Origin: Rhinopomastus cyanomelas
Taxonomy: Eukaryota; Chordata; Aves; Bucerotiformes; Rhinopomastidae
Direction of reading: 5' to 3'
DNA: 64,000 nt
NCBI GenBank assembly: GCA_013400115.1
Contig: VXBP01001155.1
Location: forward strand, 1 to 64,000
The translations under genes were made by a program, and so were the position numbers. The notes below the pieces were generated by a model. It was not told the origin of the DNA. It did no database searches and saw nothing but the letters and a program-made list of their open reading frames with translations. Below, piece by piece: positions 1 to 10,718 of the stretch. Every line of letters begins with the position of its first letter. The stretch's first letter is position 1.

Positions 1-841
1 TCATCCAGTTCCAACTCCCCTATCATGGGCAGGGATGCTCCACCCTAGATCAGGCTGGACAGAGCCCCATCCAGCCTGGCCTTAAACACCTCCAACAATG
101 GGGCCTCCACCACCTTCCTGGGCAACCCATTCCAGCCTCTCACCACTCTCACGGTGAAGAACTTCCTCCTCACATCCACTCTAAATCTACCCATCTCCAG
201 CTTTGCTCCATTACCCCTAGTCCTGTCGCTACCTGACATTTAAAAAAGTCCCTCCCCAGCCTTTTTGTAGGCCCCCTTCAGATACTGGAAGGCCACAATA
301 AGGTCACCTGGGAGCCTCCTCTTCTCCAGACTCAACAGCCCCAACTGTTTCAGTCTGGCCTTATAGGAGAGCTGCTCCAGCCCTTTGATCATCCTCGTGG
401 CCCTCCTCTGCATTTGCTTCCGCGTGTCTACATCCTTCTTGCAATAAAGACTCCAGAACTGGACGCAGTCCTCCAGGTGGGGTCTCACCAGAGCGGGGTA
501 GAGGGGGAGAATCACCTCCCTCGACCTGCTGGCCACACTTCTCCTGATGCAGCCCAGGATCCAGTTTGCCTTCCGGGCTGCAAGTGCATACTGCTTGGCT
601 CATGTTGAACTTTTTGTCCACAAGCTCCCCCAAGTCCCTCTCCTCAGGACTAATCTGCAACCAGTCACTGCCCTGCTTGTACTTGTGCTTAGGATTGCTT
701 CGACCCAGATGCAGGACCTTACATTTGGTCTTGTTGACCCCCATCAGGTTGGCTTGTGCCCACCTCTCCAGCCTGTCCAGGTCCCTCCGGATGGCTTCCC
801 TGCCCTCTAGCATGTCTGCTGCACCACACAGCTTGGTGCAT
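1..841 (-). mobile_element. CR1 LINE fragment, 3' part of ORF2, cut by window start
   Basis: Read on the reverse strand, this is the C-terminal part of a CR1 (chicken repeat 1) ORF2 reverse transcriptase followed by the start of the 3' UTR. Typical CR1 ORF2 blocks appear in order: the stretch beginning RRDLDRLERWAQANLM, then KCKVLHLGR, SREVILPLYPALVRPHLEDC, FSLEKRRL, SDRTRGNG and WNGLPRKVVEAP. They fall in three reading frames, so the copy carries at least two frameshifts and is dead. The 3' tail lies beyond base 1. The 5' end is truncated in the reverse-transcriptase domain near 841, as is usual for CR1. This subfamily (CATCCAGCCTGGCCTTAAACACCTCC type) differs from most other copies in the window and resembles the copy at 30,703-31,432. 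Confidence 0.93.
361..813 (-). pseudogene. CR1 ORF2 reverse-transcriptase remnant
   Basis: This is a 150-residue open stretch in the reverse-strand CR1. It starts at MLEGREAIRRDLDRLERW and continues through the NKTKCKVLHLGRSNPKHKYK block, the region just after the palm domain of CR1 reverse transcriptase. About halfway it loses frame (the expected 'ALAAQKANRILG...SREV' block is read in another frame at 240-536), so only the first ~75 residues are meaningful. It lacks the catalytic FADD motif and the endonuclease. It is a fragment of a retrotransposon protein, not a host gene. Confidence 0.85.
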
Positions 842-1927
842 ATTAGAGTAAGTTTTCTGTTTTGGGTCTTATTCTCTCTCTTCTTCTTTTTCTTTTTTTA
901 ATAGAGTGAATGAAGAGGCATTTGGAAAAGGATCAGGGAGGGTAAAACATAATAAGAATCATTTGCTAGTTGTCAGCCTAAACATTAAGATGATTGAAGC
1001 TTGCAATTGTTCTGTCCTGCCATATGTTAATGTCTGTGTAAAAGAATCTGATGAAGATGATGAGATAACAATTTTCTGTCTGTAATGAGTAAGAGAACTA
1101 GGAAATTGCTGGGAAAATTGTGGGATTAAGGCCTATTTATGGCAGAATATTGCAAAGAATTCTCAGGACAAATTCAGGAAAGTAGTGGCTGAAGTATTTA
1201 TTGATTTCACAAATTAGACATTTAAAAAAGAGTCTGGCAGAAAAAGGTTTCCAGGTCTTAGAAAGCAAATCCATGCTCATGTGTTAAAAGTTGTTTATTT
1301 TCACCACAACTATTTAATTTCCCATTTTCTCCCCATGAACAACAGCTGTGAAAGAAAAATATCAAGAGTAAACCCCTTCTGTATATCTATTTTCTTAATT
1401 GCTTTTTGCTGTTATTTCGTGTGGGAGAAAAGAAAGTGTAATGTCCCTTCCAAATCACCATCTCTAATGAATTATTATAATTGTGGTGATAATCACATAT
1501 AATTGTTTTCCTATCTGTTCAAAAGCCTGAAGACAAATACCTGATTAAACAAGGATAAAAGTACAAATCCAAAAGGCTGCACTTTTAATTTTTTAATCTT
1601 GACCCTTGTCTTCGTGTATTAAAGTCTTCCACAACTTTTGCCTTTTCATTCCTCTATTTTTTTTATTTTTCTGGGTTTTTTTAATCCACTCTTTATGCTT
1701 TCCCTAGTGAATCTGTAAGTGTAGGTGTAAGATTGGTGCTAGTTCACACCTCCTATGATCTCCTGTCTCTCCTGTAGACAAACCATAGATTGTCTGGCTA
1801 TGTTTTTTTCAGTTAAGCAAGATTAGCTATGAGAAATAGCAGAGACAATTTTCTTGGACTGGGTTAACAGAATCCATGCAGAACTTTTCTGAAATCAGTA
1901 AAGCTGCTACGCCAGAGGCGTCACTGT
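842..1927. other. Unique non-coding sequence
   Basis: AT-rich, with stops in all frames beyond about 75 codons. A pyrimidine-rich tract (about 868-900, mostly T with some C) follows the CR1. I see no exon, RNA gene or recognisable repeat in the rest. Confidence 0.6.
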
Positions 1928-2371
1928 AGAATCATAGAATCCTAGAATCATTAAGTATTGGAAGGGACTTCGAAAGATCATCTAGTCCAATCTCCCTGAC
2001 ACAGCAGGGTCACCTAAACCAAGTCACACAGGAACATATCCAGGTGGGTTTTAAACATCTCCAGAGAAGGAGACTCCACAACTCCCCCAGGCAGCCTGTT
2101 CCAGTGCTCTGTCACCCTCACTGGGAAGAAGTTCCTTCTGATATTTATATTGAGCCTCCTATGTTACAGCTTACACCCATTGCCCCTTGTCCTGTCACTA
2201 GATGACATTGAGAAGAGCCTGGTTCCATCCTTCTGACACCCACACTTCACATGTTTATAGACATTAATGAGGTCACCCCTTAGTCTCCTCCAAGCTAAAG
2301 AGACCCAGCTCCCTCAGCCTCTCCTCGTAAGGGAGGTGGTGCTCCACCTCCTTCATCATCCTCATAGCCCA
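1928..2371 (-). mobile_element. CR1 LINE fragment with intact 3' tail
   Basis: It begins with the reverse complement of the CR1 tail (three AGAATC-type units) and the conserved 3' end block (GATCATCTAGTCCAATC). It then runs through the 3' UTR and the end of ORF2 (reverse complement of the blocks coding for WNRLP, SSSDRTRG and KRRLRGDLINVYKY). It is truncated near 2,371 in the 'RRAMRMMKEV' region. At about 444 bp this is a typical 5'-truncated insertion of the main subfamily here. A copy at 9,930-10,301 is nearly identical over most of its length. Confidence 0.95.
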
Positions 2372-3582
2372 GCTGATTTCTAGGAATGAAACACCAAGAT
2401 GACTTCAACTTAATGCCAGTGAATTGAAGCTTAACTTTCTGCAAGGAAGTTGCTAGTTCAGCAGTTTAGTGGCGAGTTTTCTCTGGTGCTTTTTTATTCT
2501 AGACTTGACCTGGAAATTCCAGCCTTAGGACTATTTCTAATAATAATGCCATCTTTATATATATTTATTTATTTTTATATATATTTCAGGATTGTGAGTG
2601 ATGAATAACTGGCTTTGGGAGTACCTTGCCTCCTTTCTCATATGTTGGCTGGATACATGTCAAGCTGGGGCTTGGCTGAAAAGTAGAATTTATCTCCAAG
2701 AACCCAATAATATGTTCAGACACATTTTATCTGAGACCCAAAACTTACCTCTGCGTTTCAAAGAGCACTGAATCATATTCCTAGCGTTCTTCTAATATCT
2801 CTTTACATGTTGTTTCAAATAAGAAACTAAGAAGCCCCAAATTAAGGGAAACTTAAATAAGACTGACTGGCTTTATATCACTTTGAAAATTAGAGTACAA
2901 AACTTCATTAGCCTGGGATGTGACAGCCTTCTTGTCTCCACGGACATGAAGTACTATGATCACAGGCAGACTTTAGTGTAGAGGAGCAAGCTGGCATTTG
3001 TTCAAATATGCATTAAAAAAACAGAGCTGCCAAAAGCCAGAAGACTGCAGACTCTACTCTAGGGGCAACGATAAGGAAAGGAATTAACCATTTTGATATT
3101 TATTAATCTGCCAAAATGATGTCATCCATGTTCTTTTAATCTTGGGGATAAATTAATATATTGCCATTTTGTTCTTTTTTGTTCTTACTGCAATTTTTGG
3201 TTGCAGAAATCGGGTGTTTTAAACTTGCAATGGCAATCATGGTCCCACAAGAAAAGGCAGGCTTGGGGAATGTGGGCTTCTTTTCATTCAGAAAATTATT
3301 ATTATTATAAGTTTCCTGAGTAAACCATAGGCACTAGTTGCTGCCATCCCGCCCACAAAATACAGCTTGGTTAGCAGGACTTTCGTTTCTGTGTAATAAG
3401 GTCATGGTGTCAAGCACAATATCCAGCACTACCCAATGCCATCATCAGAAGAAAGGAATCTGGTTCTAGAAGGAGTCTAGACAAAGTTAGTATTAGATAT
3501 CCTTGTGAAGTTTTGTCTGATAACACACTGTTTACACTCTTTTTTGGGTGTTGGTGTCAAAGTGAGTATGAGATCCATATAA
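2372..3582. other. Unique non-coding sequence with a TA/TTTA tract
   Basis: AT-rich sequence without a credible exon. A low-complexity TATATATTTATTTATTTTTATATA tract-like stretch lies at about 2,556-2,587. A short TTATTATTATTATAA run lies near 3,297-3,310. Nothing else recognised. Confidence 0.55.
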
Positions 3583-3655
3583 CACAGAAACACAGAACAT
3601 CAGGGATTGGAAGGGACCTTGAAAGATCACCCAGTGCAATCCCCCTGCCAAAGCA
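3583..3655 (-). mobile_element. CR1 3'-end scrap
   Basis: About 70 bp matching the reverse complement of the CR1 3' terminus: ACAGAACATCAGGGATTGG, then a block close to GATCATCTAGTCCAATCCCCCTGCC. It is severely 5' truncated. The tail units read ACAGAAAC/ACAGAACAT rather than ATAGAATCAT. Confidence 0.88.
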
Positions 3656-5370
3656 GAACAATTCTTTACATTGAAAAAAAAATAGATAATTTGTTACTTT
3701 TTCCTATAATTACCTTTATATATTAAATATTTTTAATTTATTCTGCTTCAGAGCCTTGGGTATACACTTATTGTCTTTCCTTCTTTTCCCCACAGGTCAT
3801 GCCAATTGCAGCAGGCGGTGAGGCTGCAGGATGTTGACCTCCACACGGTATTTTTGGTTTGGCCTGTCTTAACAAACTTCCTAGTAGAACTAGTTGTAGA
3901 CAACATTACACATTAGAAAAACTTGAAAAAAATCATAGTCTTACTTAATTTTACATAAACATAGGTCAGACCACAAATGTTTTGAGTCTAGTAATTCTAT
4001 CTCAAAGGAATTTCAAAGTTGATGGTGTATATTTCTGTTTTCCAGGCAAGTCAGGATCTTTTTCAAGGTCTTTCACATAATCCCAAGGTTTCAGAGAGTA
4101 AAAAGTACCACATGGAGGTCAAACAGTTTTAACAAAAAGTTTGTTAACATAGGCCACATAAAGAAAAAGAAGTAACAGGAGATGGAGATAAGAAGGAAAA
4201 ATAAAACCAAACCAACCGCTGTTAAATTATTCTTTGAACAAAAACTAACTTTTACAACATTTTCTCTGCATACATTTATTATTAACATCATTGTTCAGTG
4301 GTGACCAACTGCAGTGCTCACTCCAACAATGTTTATGATACTCCCTCTGCTAGCTAAAGCTTAGGCAAACATTCTGAGAGGATGCACTGACACATTAAAA
4401 TTATGATCATCTAAATGTCAAATGTCACTAATGAAATGAGGTCGCGTTTGTGGACACAAACTTTTCTCCATTTCTGGGAGGATCATCCATATAATTGCAC
4501 TGAGAGCAGCTTGAAGCCTTTTGTGTCAGAGCTACTACACACTAGCGTATTAAAATTTGAAGAGCGTGCCTAATTTAATCTTTTATTTTCCTGTGTGTCA
4601 GAGATGACTTGCTAAATCTACAGAGCAATTTTGGTGAGATTTACTTGTAAATTTTATAGCAAAAATGGGTTTATTCTCTTTAGTGTTTTTAGTTTAAAGA
4701 AAAAAAATCCATAATTCTTAGCCTTGTCTCACCAAGACATTCATATGGGAATTTATGAATTTGCTTAGGCTTTAAAAAGTGCTCAACAAGCTGCATACAA
4801 ATCCTACTTATAAGTGGATGCAAGTGCAAAATAGAATCAGAATGAGAGGGTGAGGTGAATCTCTCGGTTGGTATAACTGAGTGACCGTTGCTCGGTCACT
4901 GCACAGATATTTTCAGTGGAGGCCACCCCTTTTGGCTTTTTCCTTCTTCCAGTCTTTCCAGCAAAAATGTCAGATTATACCCTCTCGTCTATAAGGAAAC
5001 GATCTGCACACACACAAGCTGTCCGTTTGGAACTATTATTTTAATCTCACTTTGATCACTGAGCTTTACATTATGCTTCATCCCGGTCCTCTTTTTATAG
5101 ATGAGATCTTTACTGCTCATTAGTAGCGCAGAATTCATGCTCTACTTTAAGGCTGGTGACAAGAACTGGATGGGAATTATTTGTCACCCAGTATTCTTCA
5201 CATGCCTCTGCATGACAAGGAAAAGTCTCTCACAGGAAAAAAACAAGCCCAAACCATCTTTAATGAAGCCTCTGAATAATTTTGAAAGGGTTGTGCGACT
5301 ATTTTTCTTTTTAAAAATCCAGTGAGGGGATTCCAACAAACACACAGCTATCACGTTTTGTCATAAGGTT
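3656..5370. other. Unique non-coding sequence
   Basis: AT-rich, no supported exon or repeat. The longest open stretches (about 65-75 codons near 4,091-4,291 and 5,101-5,325) have low-complexity, hydrophobic or arbitrary composition and no recognisable domain. Confidence 0.55.
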
Positions 5371-5440
5371 TCACAGAATCATAAAATCATAGAATCATTA
5401 GGGATTGGAAGGGACCTCGAAAGATCATCTAGCCCAATCA
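5371..5440 (-). mobile_element. CR1 3'-end scrap
   Basis: Reverse complement of the CR1 tail (AATCATAAAATCATAGAATC) followed by GGGATTGGAAGGGACCTCGA and GATCATCTAGCCCAATC. Only 70 bp of the 3' end survives; the rest was lost to 5' truncation at insertion. Confidence 0.93.
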
Positions 5441-5562
5441 TTTCATGAACACAGGTTTCCCTATTACAACACATTAAAATGTTACTCATGCAGTGAGTCT
5501 GCACTTAACTCTGAAGAGAAATCAGGTTTCATTTTTTAGTGAATTTATTAGAAGAATGTATT

Positions 5563-5609
5563 ACAGAATCACAGAACATTAGGGACTGGAAGAGACCTCA
5601 AAAGATCAT
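5563..5609 (-). mobile_element. CR1 3'-end scrap
   Basis: 47 bp matching the CR1 3' terminus on the reverse strand (ACAGAATCACAGAACATTAG, GGACTGGAAGAGACC, AAAGATCAT). It lies 120 bp from the scrap at 5,371-5,440 but is a separate end, because each carries its own tail. Confidence 0.82.
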
Positions 5610-6978
5610 TTTTCATTAATTTTCTATCATAGTGGCATCAAATTTAAAACCTTCAATCATGAGTAAAAGGCAAAGATTGTATTTGCCTGCTATATGACAC
5701 TGTCATTTTAATTTTTAAAGAAGAGGATTTAGAACTAAAAATACTCACAAAAAGCAAACATGATAGAAAATTAAATAGATGGTTCTGGTCTGGGGTCACT
5801 GCTTTGAAAACAGAGCTGCTCGAAAGCACTCAGAATTTATTTTGATTCTTTGACAGTTTTGCACTCAGGGTGAAAGGAGCTGCTGACGTCAATCCCATTT
5901 GATAGGCAGCGATTCTCCGCTGTATCTGACATTAATTAATTCTCTTTTTAGCAGGGTCAACAATCAGAGCAATGACTAAATAAATCAGGAATATCTTTGT
6001 GGCAATCAATGAAGTTACACTGGTGAAAAGTAAGCCACAAGAGCTGAAAGAACCCCAATAAATGTAGTTCATTATTCACTTCATTTAATTGCTGTGGAAA
6101 GTAAGTGCCTTTGAACTCACTGAGCCATTAGCAGAAGACACTCAACTCCTGCCTTAAAGAAAAGGCTGATTAATACGTGAATGTTTCTCTGCATCCTGAA
6201 GACATCATATGAAATAACGATCCCACCACTGGGAGCTCTTACCACTGGGCAGCAATCGAACAGTTTCAGAAGATCAGGTGGGAACACGGAAAATACAGGT
6301 TTCCCGGAATTCAGAGTTAAAATAAGGTTTGATTTTGCAATTAGACTGCAATATACTAATAGGCTCTGTGAAAGAATATCTAAGCTGCCAATAAATTCAA
6401 TTATCTTTAGCTGTTATATGTCTCCTCAACTAATTTTTCTGCCTATGAGAAAAGCCTTATCCTGCTCACTCTTGCTATACCCCTTACTCTGGTCTACCTT
6501 TGCCATGCTCCACATGCCAAGGTGGGCTAGGTCCTCAGACCACAAAAACTTTCTTAGAGTTGTGACCTGGAGCCTCAAAACATTATCTCTCACATTCTGT
6601 AATGGACATGCAACTGCAGAAGACAAGACACTATGCATTATTAACCTGTGTTATTTTTAAAGTCTGGGGACACATTTTTAAAATTAAAATATTAAAAGTT
6701 ACTAGTGAATAGATTTTGACGGAGATTAGTTTTCAAATCAATACAAAACTAAAGATGAATCACAAAATCATTGCCAGCAGGAAAGAATTTCTGCCATTTA
6801 TGTGCAAATGCTACCTGTATGAGTGTTAAGAAGATAGATTTAAACTATTAAATTTGATTTTTTATGTCACTAGTCTGGTTTTATGCCCTTTAATTTTTCC
6901 ATTTTATTCAATTTAAACTAATTTAATTTGTTAATTAATAAAGAATTCATGTGTCTTTAGGTCCATAAAACATGAAGG
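5610..6978. other. Unique sequence, possible conserved non-coding element
   Basis: No exon or repeat recognised. The part from about 5,870 to 6,010 has a mixed-composition, homeobox-motif-rich texture (repeated TAAT cores, TTAATTAATT, a TGACGTCA-like GCTGACGTCAATCC). That texture resembles regulatory elements near developmental genes, but this is an impression, not a match. The 159-codon open stretch at 6,181-6,660 has no recognisable domain. Confidence 0.35.
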
Positions 6979-7609
6979 ATACCTGGGGGTCCTGGTGGAC
7001 AGCAGAATGATCATGAGCCAGCAATGTGCTCTTGTGGCCAAGAGGGCCAACAGCATCCTAGGGTGGATGACAAGGGATCTACTCTGCCCTAGTGAGACCA
7101 CATCTGGACTATTGTGTCTAGTTCTGGCCCCCTCAGTTCAAGAAGGACACAGAGCTGCTAGAGGATGTCCAGCACAGAGCAATGAGGAAAAACTCCCTTA
7201 TGAGGAAAGGCTGAGGGAGCTGGGTCTCTTTAGCTTGGAGGAGACTGAGAGGTGGCCTCATGAATGTCTACCTGAATGTCTACAAATATGTGGAGGGTGA
7301 GTGTCAGAAGGATGGAGACAGGCACTTCTCATTGTCATCTACTGATAGGACAAGGGGTAGTGGGTGTAAGATGGAACATAGGAGATTTCATATAAATATG
7401 AGAAGGAACTTCTTCCCAGTGAGGGTGACAGAGCACTGGAACAGGCTGCCCAGGGAGGTTCTAGAGACTCCTTCACTGGAGATGTTTAAAAACCACCTGG
7501 ACCTGCTCCTGTGTGACTTGGTCTAGGTGACCCTGCTGTGTCAGGAAGATTGGACTAGATAATCTTTCGAGGTCCCTTCCAATCCCTAATGTTCCTATGA
7601 TTCTATGAA
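6979..7609 (+). mobile_element. CR1 LINE fragment with 3' tail
   Basis: A forward CR1 from the ORF2 block coding for 'LGVLVDSRMIMSQQCALVAKRANSILGWM' to the 3' tail (GTTCCTATGATTCTATGA). The translation continues through TTSGLLCLVLAPSVQ, LPYEERLRELGLFSLEE, SSTDRTRGSG and HWNRLPREVLETPSLEMF in shifting frames. Relative to the copy at 43,186-44,017, it has lost about 40 bp after GGTGGATGACAAGGG. That removes the 'SRSREVLLPLY' segment. The copy is dead. Confidence 0.94.
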
Positions 7610-8346
7610 TTGCTATCTGAATGCCTTTAAAATGCGGGAAAATCTGGGACTAATATTCTATTCCTATGTTATGAGTTTTTCAATCCATCTAAGTAAATAC
7701 AAAATATTTCTTGGTTGCTTCTCGTACCTATGATTTGTAGACACAACACATTTATCTTAAGAAAACTAAATAAATACATAACTTATAGAAGTCTTTCAGA
7801 AATTAAAGTTTTTCACTGTGTTGCAAATATGACAAGTCCAATCAATAATACCGGTGTTACACCAGAATTCATAAGAAAAAAAGGAAAGAGCTATATATAG
7901 CAATTAAAGTATTTCATGCAGCATATGACTGTGCATGTTCACTCCTGGTTCACCAGAAGGCAAATCAATGCGCAATACAGAAATGCTGAAGGATGCTCTT
8001 CAGAGCAGAGTTTAGAGAAGAACTGTGATCTATGCGTACTAATCCAATTTCATTGTTTTATTTCCATTAGCAGGACCATCTGGGCTAAGCAGAGTTTAAT
8101 TAGTGAATTACTTTTCAGAATACAAATATTGGAGTTCAGAACATCTGAAAGGCGATGGAGAAACACTTCACGCACTGGCGGGTTTTGCTTGTTTCCTGCT
8201 GTGTTAAGCATTGACCTGTCTGAATCCCAGCACAGCGTAAAGACGTAACACCAACGTGTTTGGACCACTGCTTGCACATGGTTATGAGCCTTCAAGTATG
8301 AAAATCTGATTTTTTTCTGGGACAGAAATATAGAGCGATTGATGCA
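7610..8346. other. Unique non-coding sequence
   Basis: AT-rich to about 7,900, then mixed. Open stretches of 80-110 codons exist on both strands at 7,916-8,295. They overlap antisense to each other, lack any recognisable domain and have no supporting splice context, so I do not call a gene. Confidence 0.5.
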
Positions 8347-8502
8347 TCCCCCTCAAAGCAGAGTCAGTGCAACAGGTTGCTTAGGACCCCAAAGGATGGA
8401 AGCCCCGCAACCTCTCTGGGCAACTTATGCTAGCATTTGATGCTTGCAGTAAAAAAAGTTCTCTTAATTTTCAGTGAAATTCCCTGTTTTACAGCTTGTG
8501 CA
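8347..8502 (-). mobile_element. Old, decayed CR1 fragment
   Basis: Reverse-strand match to an older CR1 subfamily 3' region: CAACAGGTTGCTTAGG, AAGGATGGAAGCCCCGCAAC, CTCTCTGGGCAAC, GCAGTAAAAAAAGTTCT and CAGTGAAATTCCCTGTTTTA. These are the diverged reverse-complement equivalents of the ORF2 end and 3' UTR in other copies. There is no tail. Divergence is far higher than in the main subfamily, so it is an ancient insertion. Confidence 0.68.
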
Positions 8503-8809
8503 TGATAGCTGCATTAGAAATAGCCCAAAATAAGAAGGATTGTAGAAAAACAGTAAACTAGCTGGAAATATTTTCTGGACCAAGATATAAGAGGTTTGTA
8601 AAAGGAAAACTGTAATTATATCTGTGATTCAAGCTCAGTATCTACTTAGGGTTTTCTAGATATTTTTATGAGGTCCATTACAATATCTTCTAAATGTATA
8701 GGTGTTTCTACTACCATAAAAGTTAACCCTCTCATTTAGCCCAAGTCCTGATCTGTTCATTCACATACAACTTAACAACCAAGCTCTCTTTCACAGTAAA
8801 GTGATTACA

Positions 8810-8907
8810 TAGATTCATAGAATCATTAGGGATTGGAAGGGACTTCGAAAGATCATCTAGTCCAATCCCCCTGCCACAGCAGGATCACCCAGACCAAGTC
8901 ATACAGT
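8810..8907 (-). mobile_element. CR1 3'-end scrap
   Basis: Reverse complement of the CR1 3' terminus: TAGATTCATAGAATCATTAG, GGATTGGAAGGGACTTCG, GATCATCTAGTCCAATCCC, CACAGCAGGATCACC, GACCAAGTCATACAG. About 98 bp, truncated at the point where other copies continue GGAACATATCCAGG. Confidence 0.93.
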
Positions 8908-9929
8908 CAGCCTGGGTTAGAAGGCACCACAGGAAATTTACTTCCAAATTACCCCCAAAACTGGGGTCCTACTGTGTTGAAGTATCGAAGAACTTCACAA
9001 GAGGAAGATGTAGCTTATATATTGTGTCTCTGTGTATCTTCAGTGTGTAATTAACTGTTCAGCTCATCTCCTAACACTTATTAAATCATGTTTGTTGATT
9101 CCTACATGTTTCTAGAATTACCAGATTGCCGTGGCAGTTGTGTGAAAGAAATCCTGAAAGAAAATGAAGCCAAATGTTCTTCTGAACTCATTATCAAATC
9201 TCAGAGCAACTCTTAAAAGCTGTAGCAGCTACCAGAAAAATGATGTAGTGATACTATTCCGTGGTCCCTTTACTAGTTTTACTAGCTGCTTACAAAACTT
9301 TAGAATGAGGCATCATGAGTTCTTATTTAGTTTTCAGAAGAATCCACAATGTGCTAAATGCTTCTACAGTACAGGTGAAAACACTGTCCATACCCAGAAA
9401 AGGGAAAGGTTTAAGAAAAGAGAAGATGAAGGAAAAAGAGGGAGATAAATTCTACTTATTCTTAGATAGCTCCACTACTGTTTAGATGATATTTTTCCTT
9501 TCACAAAGCATCTGAGGTAGTTTCACTGGGTCATTTTTCACTTACATTCTAGTTCTTTTTTTCAACTTATGTTCACTCGTGGGATAAATGAGAGCAATAA
9601 GGAAAACTGATTCAATAGCCTGGCCTGGAAGCCACTGGTATCAATAAAAGACTTTATGCTAATTTTGGTTGGCTGCAGCCTATTCTTTAACCAGCTAGGT
9701 GCAGTAAAGTGTCACCGTATCATTCAAATTAATTTTAAATACAAATAAGGAAAATTATCATTATTGGCCCAGATTCTATTTCTGGGACATCCAACCTTGT
9801 AAATACCTCCCTAGATACAAATTAACTTCTTGTGCAGGGAAGAGGAATGGAAGTTAGACAAGCATGAGGTTCTGCTTATCTTATTAAACTTTGATCAATA
9901 TTATTTTTCCTTCTCTAATTTCTTAATCA
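8908..9929. other. Unique non-coding sequence
   Basis: No supported exon or repeat. A 94-codon open stretch at 9,164-9,448 ends in a lysine/arginine/glutamate-rich low-complexity run and has no recognisable domain. Confidence 0.5.
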
Positions 9930-10301
9930 CAGAATCACAGAACATCAGGGATTGTAAGGGACCTCTAAAGATCATCTAGTCCAATCCCCCTGCCACGGCA
10001 CGGTCAACTAGACCAATTCACACAGGAACATATCCAGGTGGGTTTTAAACATCTCCAGAGAAGGAGACTCCACAACTCCCCCAGGCAGCCTGTTCCAGTG
10101 CTCTGTCACCCTCACTGGGAAGAAGTTCCTTCTGATATTTATATTGAGCTTCCTATGTTACAGCTTACACCCATTGCCCCTCGTCCTGTCACTAGATGAC
10201 ATTGAGAAGAGCCCGGTTCCATCCTTCTGACACCCACACTTCACATATTTATAGACATTAATGAGGTCACCCCTCAGTCTCCTCTTCCCCAAGCTGAAGA
10301 G
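9930..10301 (-). mobile_element. CR1 fragment, 3' half of an interrupted copy
   Basis: This is the reverse-strand CR1 3' end (AATCACAGAATCACAGAACA tail, GGGATTGTAAGGGACC), 3' UTR and ORF2 end, up to CTCTTCCCCAAGCTGAAGAG. The same element resumes at 10,505 with AAAGAGATCCAGCTCCCTC. Other copies join these two parts directly (…AAGCTAAAGAGACCCAGCTC). So a single older CR1 (9,930-10,718) was split by the forward CR1 at 10,302-10,504. Confidence 0.93.
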
Positions 10302-10504
10302 GTTGAGGAATGACCTGTTGAACAGCAGCATAGGAGAAAGAGACCTGGGGGTCCTGGTGGGCAGCAGGATGATCATGAGCCAACAATNACATTTAAAACC
10401 CTCCTGAATATGTTCCTGTGTGACTTGGTCTAGGTGATCGTGCTGTGTCGGGGGATTGGACTAGATGATCTTTCGAAGTCTCTTCTGATCCCTAATGTTC
10501 TGTG
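10302..10504 (+). mobile_element. Forward CR1 nested inside a reverse CR1
   Basis: Forward CR1 sequence: GTTGAGGAATGACCTGTTGA, AGACCTGGGGGTCCTGGTGG, then an N at 10,388, then ACATTTAAAACCCTCCTGAA, GTGTGACTTGGTCTAGGTGA, GGGGATTGGACTAGATGATC and the short end TCCCTAATGTTCTGTG. It interrupts the reverse CR1, and AAGAG occurs on both sides (10,297-10,301 and 10,506-10,510), consistent with a target-site duplication. Compared with the copy at 43,186-44,017, about 500 bp is missing exactly at the N. Confidence 0.9.
10388..10388. other. Single ambiguous base (N), likely assembly join
   Basis: One N sits between two parts of the inner CR1 that are about 500 bp apart in an uninterrupted copy. It probably marks a gap closed without its true sequence. 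Confidence 0.75.
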
Positions 10505-10718
10505 AAAGAGATCCAGCTCCCTCAGCCTTTCCTCATCAGGGAAGTGTTCTACTTCCTTCATCATCCTCATTGCTCTGTGCTGGACTCTTTCCAGCAGCTC
10601 CTTGTCCTTCTTGAACTCAGGGGCCCAGAACTGGACACAATATTCCAAATGTGGTCTCACCAGTGTAGAGTAGAGGGGAAGAAGAACCTCTCTAGATCTG
10701 CTAACCACCCCACTTCTG
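10505..10718 (-). mobile_element. CR1 fragment, 5' half of an interrupted copy
   Basis: Continues the reverse CR1 of 9,930-10,301. Its reverse complement codes for the ORF2 blocks SREVLLPLYSTLVRPHLEYC, VQFWAPEFKKDKELLERVQH and RAMRMMKEVEHFPDEERLRE. It is truncated near 10,718. Confidence 0.92.

Noticed and set aside
6181..6660. 159-codon open stretch on the forward strand
   Set aside because: No recognisable domain, arbitrary composition, an open antisense frame in the same place, and no splice or promoter context. Chance frames of this size are expected in 64 kb.
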